Source: Gemmatimonadota bacterium (GTDB taxonomy: Bacteria; Gemmatimonadota; Gemmatimonadetes; Longimicrobiales; Gaopeijiaceae). From it: a stretch of 16,111 nucleotides of DNA. Position 1 is the stretch's first letter. The number at the start of each line of letters is the position of its first letter. The DNA lies in assembly GCA_030550695.1 (NCBI GenBank), contig JAUQOX010000038.1, positions 1 through 16,111 of the forward strand, in the 5' to 3' direction. This document shows, in pieces, positions 1 through 6,068 of the stretch. The notes below the pieces were generated by a model. The model saw only the letters and a list, made by a program, of their open reading frames with translations. It had not been told where the DNA came from and ran no database searches. The translations under genes were made by a program, and so were the position numbers.

Positions 1-152
1 GCGGTGAGAACGAGGAGGGAAAGGTGGGGGGCCAGGGCCCGGAGGCGCTCGGCGACGCCGGGGAGGAGGGATCCGTCGCGACTGAGGGTTCCGGTGAAAT
101 CCAACAGCAGGTGGGTGAAGTGGCGAGGGCCTGAGGGAAGGAACAGTTCCAT
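1..152 (-). CDS. HAD-family phosphatase-like protein, partial (5' end only)
   Basis: The first 50 codons of a minus-strand gene that leaves the window at its left edge. The start is taken as the ATG complementary to 150-152. The translation begins MELFLPSGPR and contains LLLDFTGTLSRDG at residues 15-27, followed by a helix and LLVLTA. DFTGT (D18 to T22) is HAD motif I in the form found in P-type ATPases (DKTGT), with Thr where most HAD phosphatases have the second Asp. It resembles small 'soluble P-type ATPase-like' HAD proteins of about 150 residues, which often start like this. In the family the first Asp is phosphorylated during catalysis; the substrate is unknown. The gene is divergent from the fluoride-riboswitch operon and shares its upstream region. 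No clear Shine-Dalgarno was found. The family call rests on motif I and the order of strands; the later motifs lie outside the window. Confidence 0.68.
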   Translation of the reverse strand, partial: MELFLPSGPRHFTHLLLDFTGTLSRDGSLLPGVAERLRALAPHLSLLVLT

Positions 153-224
153 GGCTCGGGATGGCCGGTTGCGGGTGCACGGGACGGGAAGGAGCCAGGC
201 CAATTGAGGGGGCCGGAAAGGGTT

Positions 225-254
225 GGGCAAGGGCCGAGACCTACCCCCTTGCCC
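225..254. repeat. Perfect 9-bp inverted repeat in the divergent promoter region
   Basis: GGGCAAGGG (225-233) is the exact reverse complement of CCCTTGCCC (246-254), with a 12-base spacer. It lies between the divergent HAD gene and the riboswitch, and its right arm overlaps the candidate -35 hexamer of the plus-strand promoter (249-254). It has no T-run, so it is unlikely to be an intrinsic terminator. It could be an operator or a chance palindrome in GC-rich DNA; nothing in the sequence identifies a binding protein. Confidence 0.4.
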
Positions 255-276
255 TTCGGCCCCGTTGGGCTAAAGT
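249..276 (+). promoter_or_regulatory. Candidate sigma-70-type promoter for the riboswitch transcript
   Basis: TTGCCC (249-254) matches TTGACA at 4 of 6 positions, and TAAAGT (271-276) matches TATAAT at 4 of 6, with 16 bp between them. Transcription would then begin near 283, about 15 nt before the aptamer, which is a sensible leader length. The stretch around the -10 is the only AT-rich patch in this region. The match is weak, and the position relative to the aptamer is the main support. Confidence 0.35.
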
Positions 277-297
277 TTTACAGGCGAGAAAAGCCCT

Positions 298-348
298 GGC
301 GATGGAGTTCGCCACAACCGCCGCCCCTTGCGGCTGATGACTCCTGCA
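298..348 (+). ncRNA. Fluoride riboswitch aptamer (crcB motif, Rfam RF01734 type)
   Basis: All parts of the fluoride aptamer can be drawn. GGCGATG (298-304) opens it. P1 is GGAGT 304-308 with ACTCC 340-344, five pairs. The pseudoknot is GGCGA 298-302 with TCGCC 309-313. P2 is GCCGC 320-324 with GCGGC 330-334, closed by a 5-nt loop. The conserved single-stranded segments are in place: ACAACC (314-319) before P2, TGATG (335-339) between P2 and P1, and TGC (345-347) after P1 where most members have TAC. The order and spacing match the crystallised Thermotoga aptamer. The class binds a fluoride ion through three Mg2+ ions and switches expression on. It lies 85 nt upstream of the dynamin-like GTPase start, on the same strand, and its 3' end runs into an intrinsic terminator, so control of transcription is expected. 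I consider the class assignment secure; a covariance-model search would settle it. Confidence 0.95.
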
Positions 349-376
349 CGACCTCCGGTCGGGCAGGGTTTTTTTT
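343..376 (+). terminator. Riboswitch-controlled intrinsic terminator (expression platform)
   Basis: The left arm CCTGCACGACC (343-353) pairs with GGTCGGGCAGG (357-367) as an 11-bp stem with one A-G mismatch and a TCC loop, followed by G and eight Ts (369-376). The first two bases of the left arm (343-344) are also the end of aptamer P1, and 345-347 are its conserved tail. Fluoride-bound aptamer and complete terminator therefore compete. Without fluoride the stem forms and transcription stops; with fluoride P1 is held and polymerase reads through. An alternative hairpin, GGCAGGG 362-368 with CCCTGCC 379-385 around the T-run, could serve as an antiterminator. Confidence 0.9.
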
Positions 377-433
377 GGCCCTGCCGCCGTGCCGGGGATC
401 TCCCGTACGATCGGACAGGAGGAGCGGGCAAGG

Positions 434-2254
434 ATGACGACGCTGTCTTCGCTTCGAAACGACGGACGCCCGCCGGTCCAGGGTGGGGGCCATCGGCTGG
501 CGGGCATCCTCCTGGACCTGGAAAGGCTGGCCGAGGGGCTCGGGGCGCCCGACCTGGCCCTCCGGGCCCGGGAGGCCCGGGAGCCGCTGGAAAAGGGGGA
601 GATCCGGGTGGTGGTGGTGGGGCAGTTCAAGCGGGGAAAGAGTACCCTGTTGAACGCCCTTGTCGGACAGCCGGTGCTCCCCACAGGGATGGTCCCGGTC
701 ACCTCGGTGGTGACCGAGATCCGCTGGAGCCCAGGCCCCGAGGTAAGGGTGGTCTTCCGGGACGGGAACATCTCCCACCCCCCTCTCTCCGGTCTCCGGG
801 AGTTCGTCTCGGAGAGGGGGAATCCCGGAAATCGCAAAGGGGTGCAGAGGGTGGAGGTGGGGCTCCCCACACCCCTCCTGGAAGGGGGTCTTGTGCTGGT
901 GGACACTCCGGGGATCGGCTCCACCGATCCGGGAGCCACGGAGCGGGCCTACGCCTTCCTCAGCCGGGTGGATGCGGCCCTGGTGGTGTTGTCACCGGAT
1001 CCCCCCTTGGGGGAAGGGGAGGCCCGATACATCCAGGAGCTTCTGGCCCACACTCCCCACGCCCTCTTCGTCCTGACCAAGGTGGACCTCTTCCCCGAGG
1101 CGGCGTGGCGGGAGGCCCTGGCCTTCGATCGGGAGGTGCTGGCCCGGGCGCTGGACCTGCCCCCCGAGCAGGTGCGCATCCTTCCGGTTTCGGCCGTGGC
1201 CGGGAGTGCCGGTTGGCATGATGGGAGTCTCGACCAGCTCCGACACGAGCTGATGCGCCTGGGAATGGAGAGGCGGGAGGGGGTGAGCCAGGATGTGGCG
1301 GTGCGGCGCTTGGGCCAGATCGCCGAGGGCCTGGCGGCCCGCTTGGAAGTGGGGGAAAAGGCGATTCGCATGTCCCGGGAAAGCCTGGAAGACCGGCTTC
1401 GGCGTCTGGGGGATCTGAGAAGGGACTTGGCCCTCCGCCGGAGCGAAGTCCAGCCCGTCCTGCTGGATGCGGCCAGGAGGCTGGCCGAGGACGTGGGCGA
1501 CGCGTTGCGCCGCGAGGCTCAGGCCCGTCGCCTCTCCCTGATCCGCTCCTTGGAGGAACGGCTCCGGGATGGCTCCGGCCAGGGCAACGGGGCCCTCACC
1601 CGGAGCATCTCGGTGGCGTTGGCCGAGGGGGTGACCGCCCTTTTCGAGGGGTGGTGGAGCCAGCGCGGCGGTGAGGCGAAGGCTCGACTCCGGGAGGCTA
1701 TGGAACGGGCGGCCAAAGGCGTGGACGCCACCGGTTCCACCTTGGCTTCCTGGGTGGCCGACGAGCTGGGGGTGGTGCTTCCCACGCCCCCTCCCCCCCT
1801 GGACCTGGTGGAGTCCCACGACTTCTACTATCACGTGGCCGGGGTTTCTCCGGAGCTGACCGTGGACCTCCTGCTCCTCCTCCTTCCGCCCCCGTGGTTC
1901 CGCCGATGGCTCCGGCGGCGCCTTTCCCGGCTGGTGGAAGAGAACCTGGAACTCAACGTGGGAAGAACCCAGGGAGACCTCCTTTACCGGGCCCAGGAAA
2001 CGGTGCGGGCGTTCTTCGCCGAGCTGAACCGGCGGGCCCTGGAGGCGGAAGAGGGGATCCAGACGGCCCTCCTCAGGGCCTTGGAAATTCGGGCGGGGTT
2101 GGAGGTGGAGGGGGCCAAAGCTCTGGAGGAGCTGGCTGAAGCCCGGGCCCGTCTGGAAGAGATCCTGGCGATGGCCCCTGGGGCACCCGCGTTGGCGGGG
2201 GTTTTCGAAAGGCAGGAGGGTGGAGGAAGGGAGTCGGCGGGGGAAGGGCCATGA
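434..2254 (+). CDS. Dynamin-like GTPase, first gene of the fluoride-riboswitch operon
   Basis: This is a 606-residue dynamin-superfamily GTPase. The GTPase domain shows G1 GQFKRGKST (63-71), G2 Thr90 in VPVTS, G3 DTPG (157-160) and G4 TKVD (215-218). After about residue 290 it is almost wholly helical with long charged coiled-coil stretches, as in bacterial dynamin-like proteins. Near 475-495 a run of leucines, PPPWF and a cluster of arginines (WFRRWLRRR) looks like a membrane-inserting paddle or tip. Such proteins bind, curve, fuse or repair membranes with GTP; the exact task here is unknown. I chose ATG 434 because AGGAGGAG lies at 417-424; a GTG at 389 in frame has no ribosome site and lies just past the terminator. 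The riboswitch upstream indicates induction by fluoride. The stop overlaps the next start (ATGA). No key GTPase residue is missing. Confidence 0.9.
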   Translation: MTTLSSLRNDGRPPVQGGGHRLAGILLDLERLAEGLGAPDLALRAREAREPLEKGEIRVVVVGQFKRGKSTLLNALVGQPVLPTGMVPVTSVVTEIRWSPGPEVRVVFRDGNISHPPLSGLREFVSERGNPGNRKGVQRVEVGLPTPLLEGGLVLVDTPGIGSTDPGATERAYAFLSRVDAALVVLSPDPPLGEGEARYIQELLAHTPHALFVLTKVDLFPEAAWREALAFDREVLARALDLPPEQVRILPVSAVAGSAGWHDGSLDQLRHELMRLGMERREGVSQDVAVRRLGQIAEGLAARLEVGEKAIRMSRESLEDRLRRLGDLRRDLALRRSEVQPVLLDAARRLAEDVGDALRREAQARRLSLIRSLEERLRDGSGQGNGALTRSISVALAEGVTALFEGWWSQRGGEAKARLREAMERAAKGVDATGSTLASWVADELGVVLPTPPPPLDLVESHDFYYHVAGVSPELTVDLLLLLLPPPWFRRWLRRRLSRLVEENLELNVGRTQGDLLYRAQETVRAFFAELNRRALEAEEGIQTALLRALEIRAGLEVEGAKALEELAEARARLEEILAMAPGAPALAGVFERQEGGGRESAGEGP

Positions 2255-2721
2255 GCCGGACGTCAAAGAAGGCTGTCCTCCGCCTGACGGCGGCCCAAAG
2301 ACGGCATCTGGAGGTGAGCCTGGGTCGTCTCCAGTCCGAACTGGCCGAGGCCCGAAGCTGGTTTGCCGAGCGCCCTGTTCCCGGCGTCTCCCCTTCGGAC
2401 TTGGTTGCCGGGTTGGAAGCGTTGGAAGGCAGGGTGCAGGAGGTGGCCCTCCGCCTGGGGCTGTCCCCCGCCGACCTTCGCCCCGATCCCCGCCAGAAGC
2501 TCCAGGCCTGGGCCTCTTCCTGGTGGACCATAGCCCTGGACTGCCGTTCCAAGGGCCTCCGGGGCTACGGGGAGGTGGATGCCGCGGCCGCCGCCCTGGT
2601 GGATCCCATCATGGAGGATTTGGCCGGTGCCTTCCTGGCGCTGGGGCGTCTGGCCTCCGACCCTGGACCCCCGTCAGGCTCGGAAGCCCCCCAGGTGCCT
2701 CCGACGCCTTCGGCGTCGTGA
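2251..2721 (+). CDS. Unknown helical 156-residue protein coupled to the dynamin-like GTPase
   Basis: I do not recognise a family. The start codon overlaps the GTPase stop as ATGA (2251-2254), so the two proteins are probably made by coupled translation; a GGGGAAGGG-like ribosome site lies within the GTPase end. Residues 10-75 are predicted amphipathic helices with charged heptads (RLTAAQRRHLEVSLGRLQSE). Residues 88-145 contain a tryptophan-rich segment (AWASSWW) and a hydrophobic helix (DAAAAALVDPIMEDLAGAF). The tail of about 17 residues is rich in Pro and Ser. There is no signal peptide and no clear membrane span. The coupling suggests a partner or regulator of the GTPase. The end of the gene carries a perfect 7-bp hairpin, CGACGCC 2702-2708 with GGCGTCG 2712-2718, without a T-run. 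Confidence 0.8.
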   Translation: MSRTSKKAVLRLTAAQRRHLEVSLGRLQSELAEARSWFAERPVPGVSPSDLVAGLEALEGRVQEVALRLGLSPADLRPDPRQKLQAWASSWWTIALDCRSKGLRGYGEVDAAAAALVDPIMEDLAGAFLALGRLASDPGPPSGSEAPQVPPTPSAS

Positions 2722-2810
2722 CCCTCCCGCCGGCAAGACTTTCCCCGGCACATGCCTTGGGAGGCTTCCCTCCTCCCTGAACTTTTCCCTGCGCATCTCT
2801 TGTTTTGCAT
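2722..2810 (+). other. 89-nt gap before the antiporter, with a weak hairpin and no clear ribosome site
   Basis: This spacer separates the unknown small gene from the antiporter. GGGAGG (2759-2764) pairs with CCTCCC (2772-2777) across a 7-nt loop; no T-run follows directly. No second fluoride aptamer can be drawn here. The bases before ATG 2811 (CTCTTGTTTTGC) hold no Shine-Dalgarno sequence. The antiporter may be read from the riboswitch transcript or from an unseen promoter in this gap. Confidence 0.45.
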
Positions 2811-4007
2811 ATGGAATCCCTGTTCGGTACCGCTGCGTTCTGGCTCCTCTTGGCCGTGCTGGCCGCCATCACCGCCTACCACCTCGGGGTGGCCGTGGCC
2901 CTGGTGGAGATCGTCTTCGGGGTAGGGGTGGCCGCCCTCGCCGAAGGACTGGGTGTTCCCGAAGCCCTGGGAACCGACCAGGAGTGGCTCCGGTTCCTCG
3001 CGTCGGCGGGGGCGGTTCTCCTCACCTTCCTGGCAGGGGCGGAACTGGAACCGCAGGTGATCCGCAGCCAGTTCCGGGAGGTGAGTTCCGTGGGCCTGGT
3101 AGGGTTCTTCTCTCCCTTCCTGGGATGCGCCGCCCTGGCGTATTGGGGCCTGGGTTGGGACGCACGGGCCAGTCTCCTGGCCGGAGTGGCCCTGTCCACC
3201 ACCTCCATGGCGGTGGTCTACGCGGTGATGCTGGAGACGGGGTTCAACCAGACCTCTTTCGGCAAAGGAATCCTGGGGGCGTGTTTCGTCAACGACCTGG
3301 GCACGGTGATCGCCCTGGGGCTGCTGTTTTCTCCCTTCACCTGGCGCACGGGGACTTTCGTGGCCGTCACCCTGGGGGTTTTGGTCCTCCTTCCCCGTTC
3401 CACCAGGTGGTTGACGGAGACCTACGGCAGACGGACGGCGGCCATCCGGGCCAAGTGGGTGATCCTCATCCTCTTCGGTTTGGGCGCCTTGGCCCTCTGG
3501 TCAGGGAGCGAAGCCGTGCTCCCCGCCTACCTGGTGGGGATGGCCTTGGCCGAGTTTTCCGCCGAGGAGGTTCCCTGGGTTCGCCGCATGCGGACCCTGA
3601 CGGTGGGATTCCTCACCCCCTTCTACTTTCTCCGGGCGGGGACCTTCGTGTCCGTGCCGGCTCTCTTGGCGGCCCCCCTGGCGTTCGTGGTACTCCTCGG
3701 GGGCAAGGTGGCCTTCAAGATCTTCGGGCTCTACCCGGTGGTGGCCGGTTTCCGACGCGAGAGGAGGGAGCGGTGGTACTACACCCTCCTCATGTCCACG
3801 GGGCTCACCTTCGGCACCATCGCGGCCCTCTTCGGCCTCACCCACGGCGTCATCGGTCGGGAGCAATACTCGTTCCTGGTGGCTGCAGTCATCGCGTCGG
3901 CGGTGGTGCCCACTTTGGTGGCCGGAGCCTTTTTCGTTCCCACCCACCTCTTGCCTGCCGCCCGGGGTGCCGCCCCCACCGAGGAGGATCTGGGAGAGGA
4001 GGGGTAG
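2811..4007 (+). CDS. CPA2/Kef-type cation:proton antiporter
   Basis: This 398-residue polytopic inner-membrane protein has about 12 hydrophobic segments, the usual size of the monovalent cation:proton antiporter membrane domain without a TrkA-N regulatory tail. Family marks in order are FLAGAELEP (73-81), the ALSTTSMAVVY segment (127-137), ACFVNDLGT (157-165), FLTPFYFLRAGTF (267-279, matching the Kef 'FF...G' region) and a conserved Lys at 299 in GGKVAFK. The ion-binding pair is Asn161-Asp162. In CPA exchangers ND usually goes with electroneutral exchange and DD with electrogenic exchange, so one-for-one Na+ or K+ for H+ is the better guess. ATG 2811 is chosen; TTG 2805 is two codons earlier, and neither has a ribosome site. 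It is third on the strand after the fluoride riboswitch, suggesting a role in proton or cation balance during fluoride stress. The cation cannot be told from sequence. Confidence 0.87.
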   Translation: MESLFGTAAFWLLLAVLAAITAYHLGVAVALVEIVFGVGVAALAEGLGVPEALGTDQEWLRFLASAGAVLLTFLAGAELEPQVIRSQFREVSSVGLVGFFSPFLGCAALAYWGLGWDARASLLAGVALSTTSMAVVYAVMLETGFNQTSFGKGILGACFVNDLGTVIALGLLFSPFTWRTGTFVAVTLGVLVLLPRSTRWLTETYGRRTAAIRAKWVILILFGLGALALWSGSEAVLPAYLVGMALAEFSAEEVPWVRRMRTLTVGFLTPFYFLRAGTFVSVPALLAAPLAFVVLLGGKVAFKIFGLYPVVAGFRRERRERWYYTLLMSTGLTFGTIAALFGLTHGVIGREQYSFLVAAVIASAVVPTLVAGAFFVPTHLLPAARGAAPTEEDLGEEG

Positions 4008-4231
4008 GGCTTGGGCCGTCTGTAGCATGCCCGTAAAGGCGGGGCACCGACGGGAAGGGGTGGGGGCGAGGAAGGGTCAGGGGCGGCGTGTTGCCTTGCC
4101 CCTCCGCGCTGTGCATGCCATGCTTTCCCCCTACACCCTAGGTCCCCTTCCGTCAGGACGGCCCGGCCCCCGTCGGCCGCCGAACCATCCGGCGCGAGGG
4201 AGCAGTCCTCCACTCCCATCGGAGCCCCGGC
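4008..4231 (+). other. Intergenic region upstream of the REC-GGDEF-EAL gene
   Basis: This 224-nt GC-rich spacer holds no convincing small gene. CCGTC/GACGG (4150-4161) is a tight palindrome, and GGGAG/CTCCC just before the next gene could form a short stem. I tried to fit a c-di-GMP aptamer here and could not. No terminator with a T-run is seen after the antiporter. GGAG at 4221-4224 is the ribosome site for the gene at 4232. A promoter is likely but I cannot place one. Confidence 0.4.
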
Positions 4232-5986
4232 ATGCGTGTCCTCATCGTGGAAGACAATCCCACCGATCGCCTCCTGCTGGAGGATATCGTCCGTTCCCGG
4301 GGCCATGAGACGGCGGTCTCCGCCGATGCCGAGGGAGCCTGGGCCCTGGTCCAGGAGGATCGGATCCCCCTCATCCTCCTGGACCTCTGGCTGCCGGGAA
4401 TGGACGGGTTGGAGTTCGTCCGGCGCTACCGCGCCCTCCCCGAATCCGATCAAAGCGTGATCGTGGTCATCACCGGTGTGGACCGGAGGGAGGTGTTGGA
4501 GGAGGTCCTGGAAGCGGGCGCCAACGACTATGTGAGCAAGCCGATCTCCCCGCCGGTGCTCCATGTCCGCCTGGCCGTCGCCGAGCGGCAGGTCAGGGAC
4601 ATCCTTCGGAGGAGACACCTGGAGCAGGCCTTGGCCAAGAACGCCCTCCGGGATCCCCTCACGGATCTGGCCAACCGGACCCTTTTCCTGGAGCGCCTGG
4701 AACAGGCCCACCGGAGGGCCCGGCGGAATCGGGCCTACCTTTTCGCGGTGCTCTACCTCCGCCTGGAGTCGCTGGAGGCTGCAGAGGGCGGAACTCCGAC
4801 CCCTCCTCCTGCCCCGCCCGTGCCGGAGCCCGTGCTGGTGGAGGCCGCCAGGCGGCTGGAAGAATGCGTCCGGGCCGTGGATACGGTGGCCCGGATGGAG
4901 GAGGCGGACTTCGCCATCCTTCTGGACGGCCCCAAGGACCTGAGCGACACCCTGCGGGTGGCCCAGCGGATCCAACAGGCCATGGCCTACCCTTTCCCCC
5001 TGAACCGGGGGCTTTTCCGGGCGGGGGCCTCGGCGGGGATCGCCATCAGCACCACGGAATTCGGAGGGGCCGAAGAGGTGGTGCGCCATGCCCAGCTGGC
5101 CATGACCAGGGCGCGGGCGGCCGGCATCGGAGGCCACATGATCTATGACCCCGTCCTCCATGCCCGGGCGGCGGCCCGCATGCGGCAGGAGGCCAACTTG
5201 CGGCGGGCCCTCGACCGGGAAGAGATGAGCCTGCGCTTCCAGCCCCTGGTGGACCTCCGGACCCAGGAGATCAGCGGGTTCGAAGTCCTGACGTACTGGA
5301 ACGATCCCGACCGAGGGTTGGTGCCGCCGGGCGATTTCATCCCCTTGGCGGAGCAGACGGGCCTCATCGTCCCCCTGGGATGGTGGGTGTTGGAACAGGC
5401 CCTGGCGCAGATGGCCCGCTGGCGGGAGGAGATCGGCTCCTCCCGCCGCCTCTCCTTGAGTGTGAACCTTTCGGGCAAGCAGTTCGCCGAATCCGACGTA
5501 TTCGACCAGATCGCCCGCCGGCTGGAGAGGCGGAAGATTCCGGGGGAATGGCTTCATCTGGAGATCACCGAGACCACCTTGATGGAGAATGTGGAGGCGA
5601 CCCTCCAGACCCTCCGGCGCCTCAAGGAAGCGGCCCTGCGCCTCCATGTGGACGACTTCGGCACCGGCTACTCCTCCCTCAGCTACCTCTGCCGCTTTCC
5701 TGTGGATGCCGTAAAGGTGGACCGCAGCTTCGTCCAGCAGATGACCTACAGTCCGGAGAACCTGGAGATCGTGAAGGCCATCGTCCGCCTGGCCAAGAAT
5801 CTCCGACTGGGCCTGGTGGCCGAGGGAGTGGAGAACCGCGAGCAGTTGAACCTGTTGCGGGAACTGGAATGCGATTTCGCCCAGGGCTATCTGTTCGGAC
5901 GTCCGGTGACGGCGGAGGAGGCGGCTGCCTTGCTGGAACGGAAGGCCGGGTACTGGGAAATGGAGGAGGGGGGGAAGTGGCCCTGA
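4232..5986 (+). CDS. Response regulator with REC, degenerate GGDEF and EAL domains (c-di-GMP phosphodiesterase)
   Basis: A 584-residue cytoplasmic signalling protein. REC (1-120) has the acidic pair E7-D8, phosphoacceptor D51 in LLLDLWLPGMDG, T81 and K103. The GGDEF-like domain (about 135-315) keeps DPLTDLANR (141-149), but its signature is EEADF at 223-227, and a Pro-rich insert lies near 190-203. It should not make c-di-GMP. The EAL domain (about 325-575) has EVL instead of EAL at 351-353 with the key Glu kept, SVNLS, LEITE (443-447), DDFGTGYSS (D474-D475), K495, E531 in AEGVE and Q551 in QGYLFG. All metal and catalytic positions are present, so c-di-GMP hydrolysis to pGpG under control of an unseen histidine kinase is expected. 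The start has GGAG 7 nt upstream. The next gene begins 82 nt later. Confidence 0.93.
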   Translation: MRVLIVEDNPTDRLLLEDIVRSRGHETAVSADAEGAWALVQEDRIPLILLDLWLPGMDGLEFVRRYRALPESDQSVIVVITGVDRREVLEEVLEAGANDYVSKPISPPVLHVRLAVAERQVRDILRRRHLEQALAKNALRDPLTDLANRTLFLERLEQAHRRARRNRAYLFAVLYLRLESLEAAEGGTPTPPPAPPVPEPVLVEAARRLEECVRAVDTVARMEEADFAILLDGPKDLSDTLRVAQRIQQAMAYPFPLNRGLFRAGASAGIAISTTEFGGAEEVVRHAQLAMTRARAAGIGGHMIYDPVLHARAAARMRQEANLRRALDREEMSLRFQPLVDLRTQEISGFEVLTYWNDPDRGLVPPGDFIPLAEQTGLIVPLGWWVLEQALAQMARWREEIGSSRRLSLSVNLSGKQFAESDVFDQIARRLERRKIPGEWLHLEITETTLMENVEATLQTLRRLKEAALRLHVDDFGTGYSSLSYLCRFPVDAVKVDRSFVQQMTYSPENLEIVKAIVRLAKNLRLGLVAEGVENREQLNLLRELECDFAQGYLFGRPVTAEEAAALLERKAGYWEMEEGGKWP

Positions 5987-6068
5987 CGCCCCTTCTCGTC
6001 TTGTGTCCGGTCCGGGGATCCCATCAGGGGCGAGGGGCCATCCAGGAGTCGTCAACCACGAGGGCATC

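Noticed and set aside
389..433. Upstream GTG start for the dynamin-like gene
   Set aside because: There is no ribosome site before 389, and it lies 13 nt past the terminator T-run; ATG 434 has a strong AGGAGGAG.
2722..2810. A second fluoride aptamer in front of the antiporter
   Set aside because: No GGNGATG opening, TGATG segment or matching P1/P2 stems could be found.
4008..4231. A c-di-GMP riboswitch ahead of the EAL gene
   Set aside because: The stems and conserved loops of either known class could not be fitted; only short palindromes are present.
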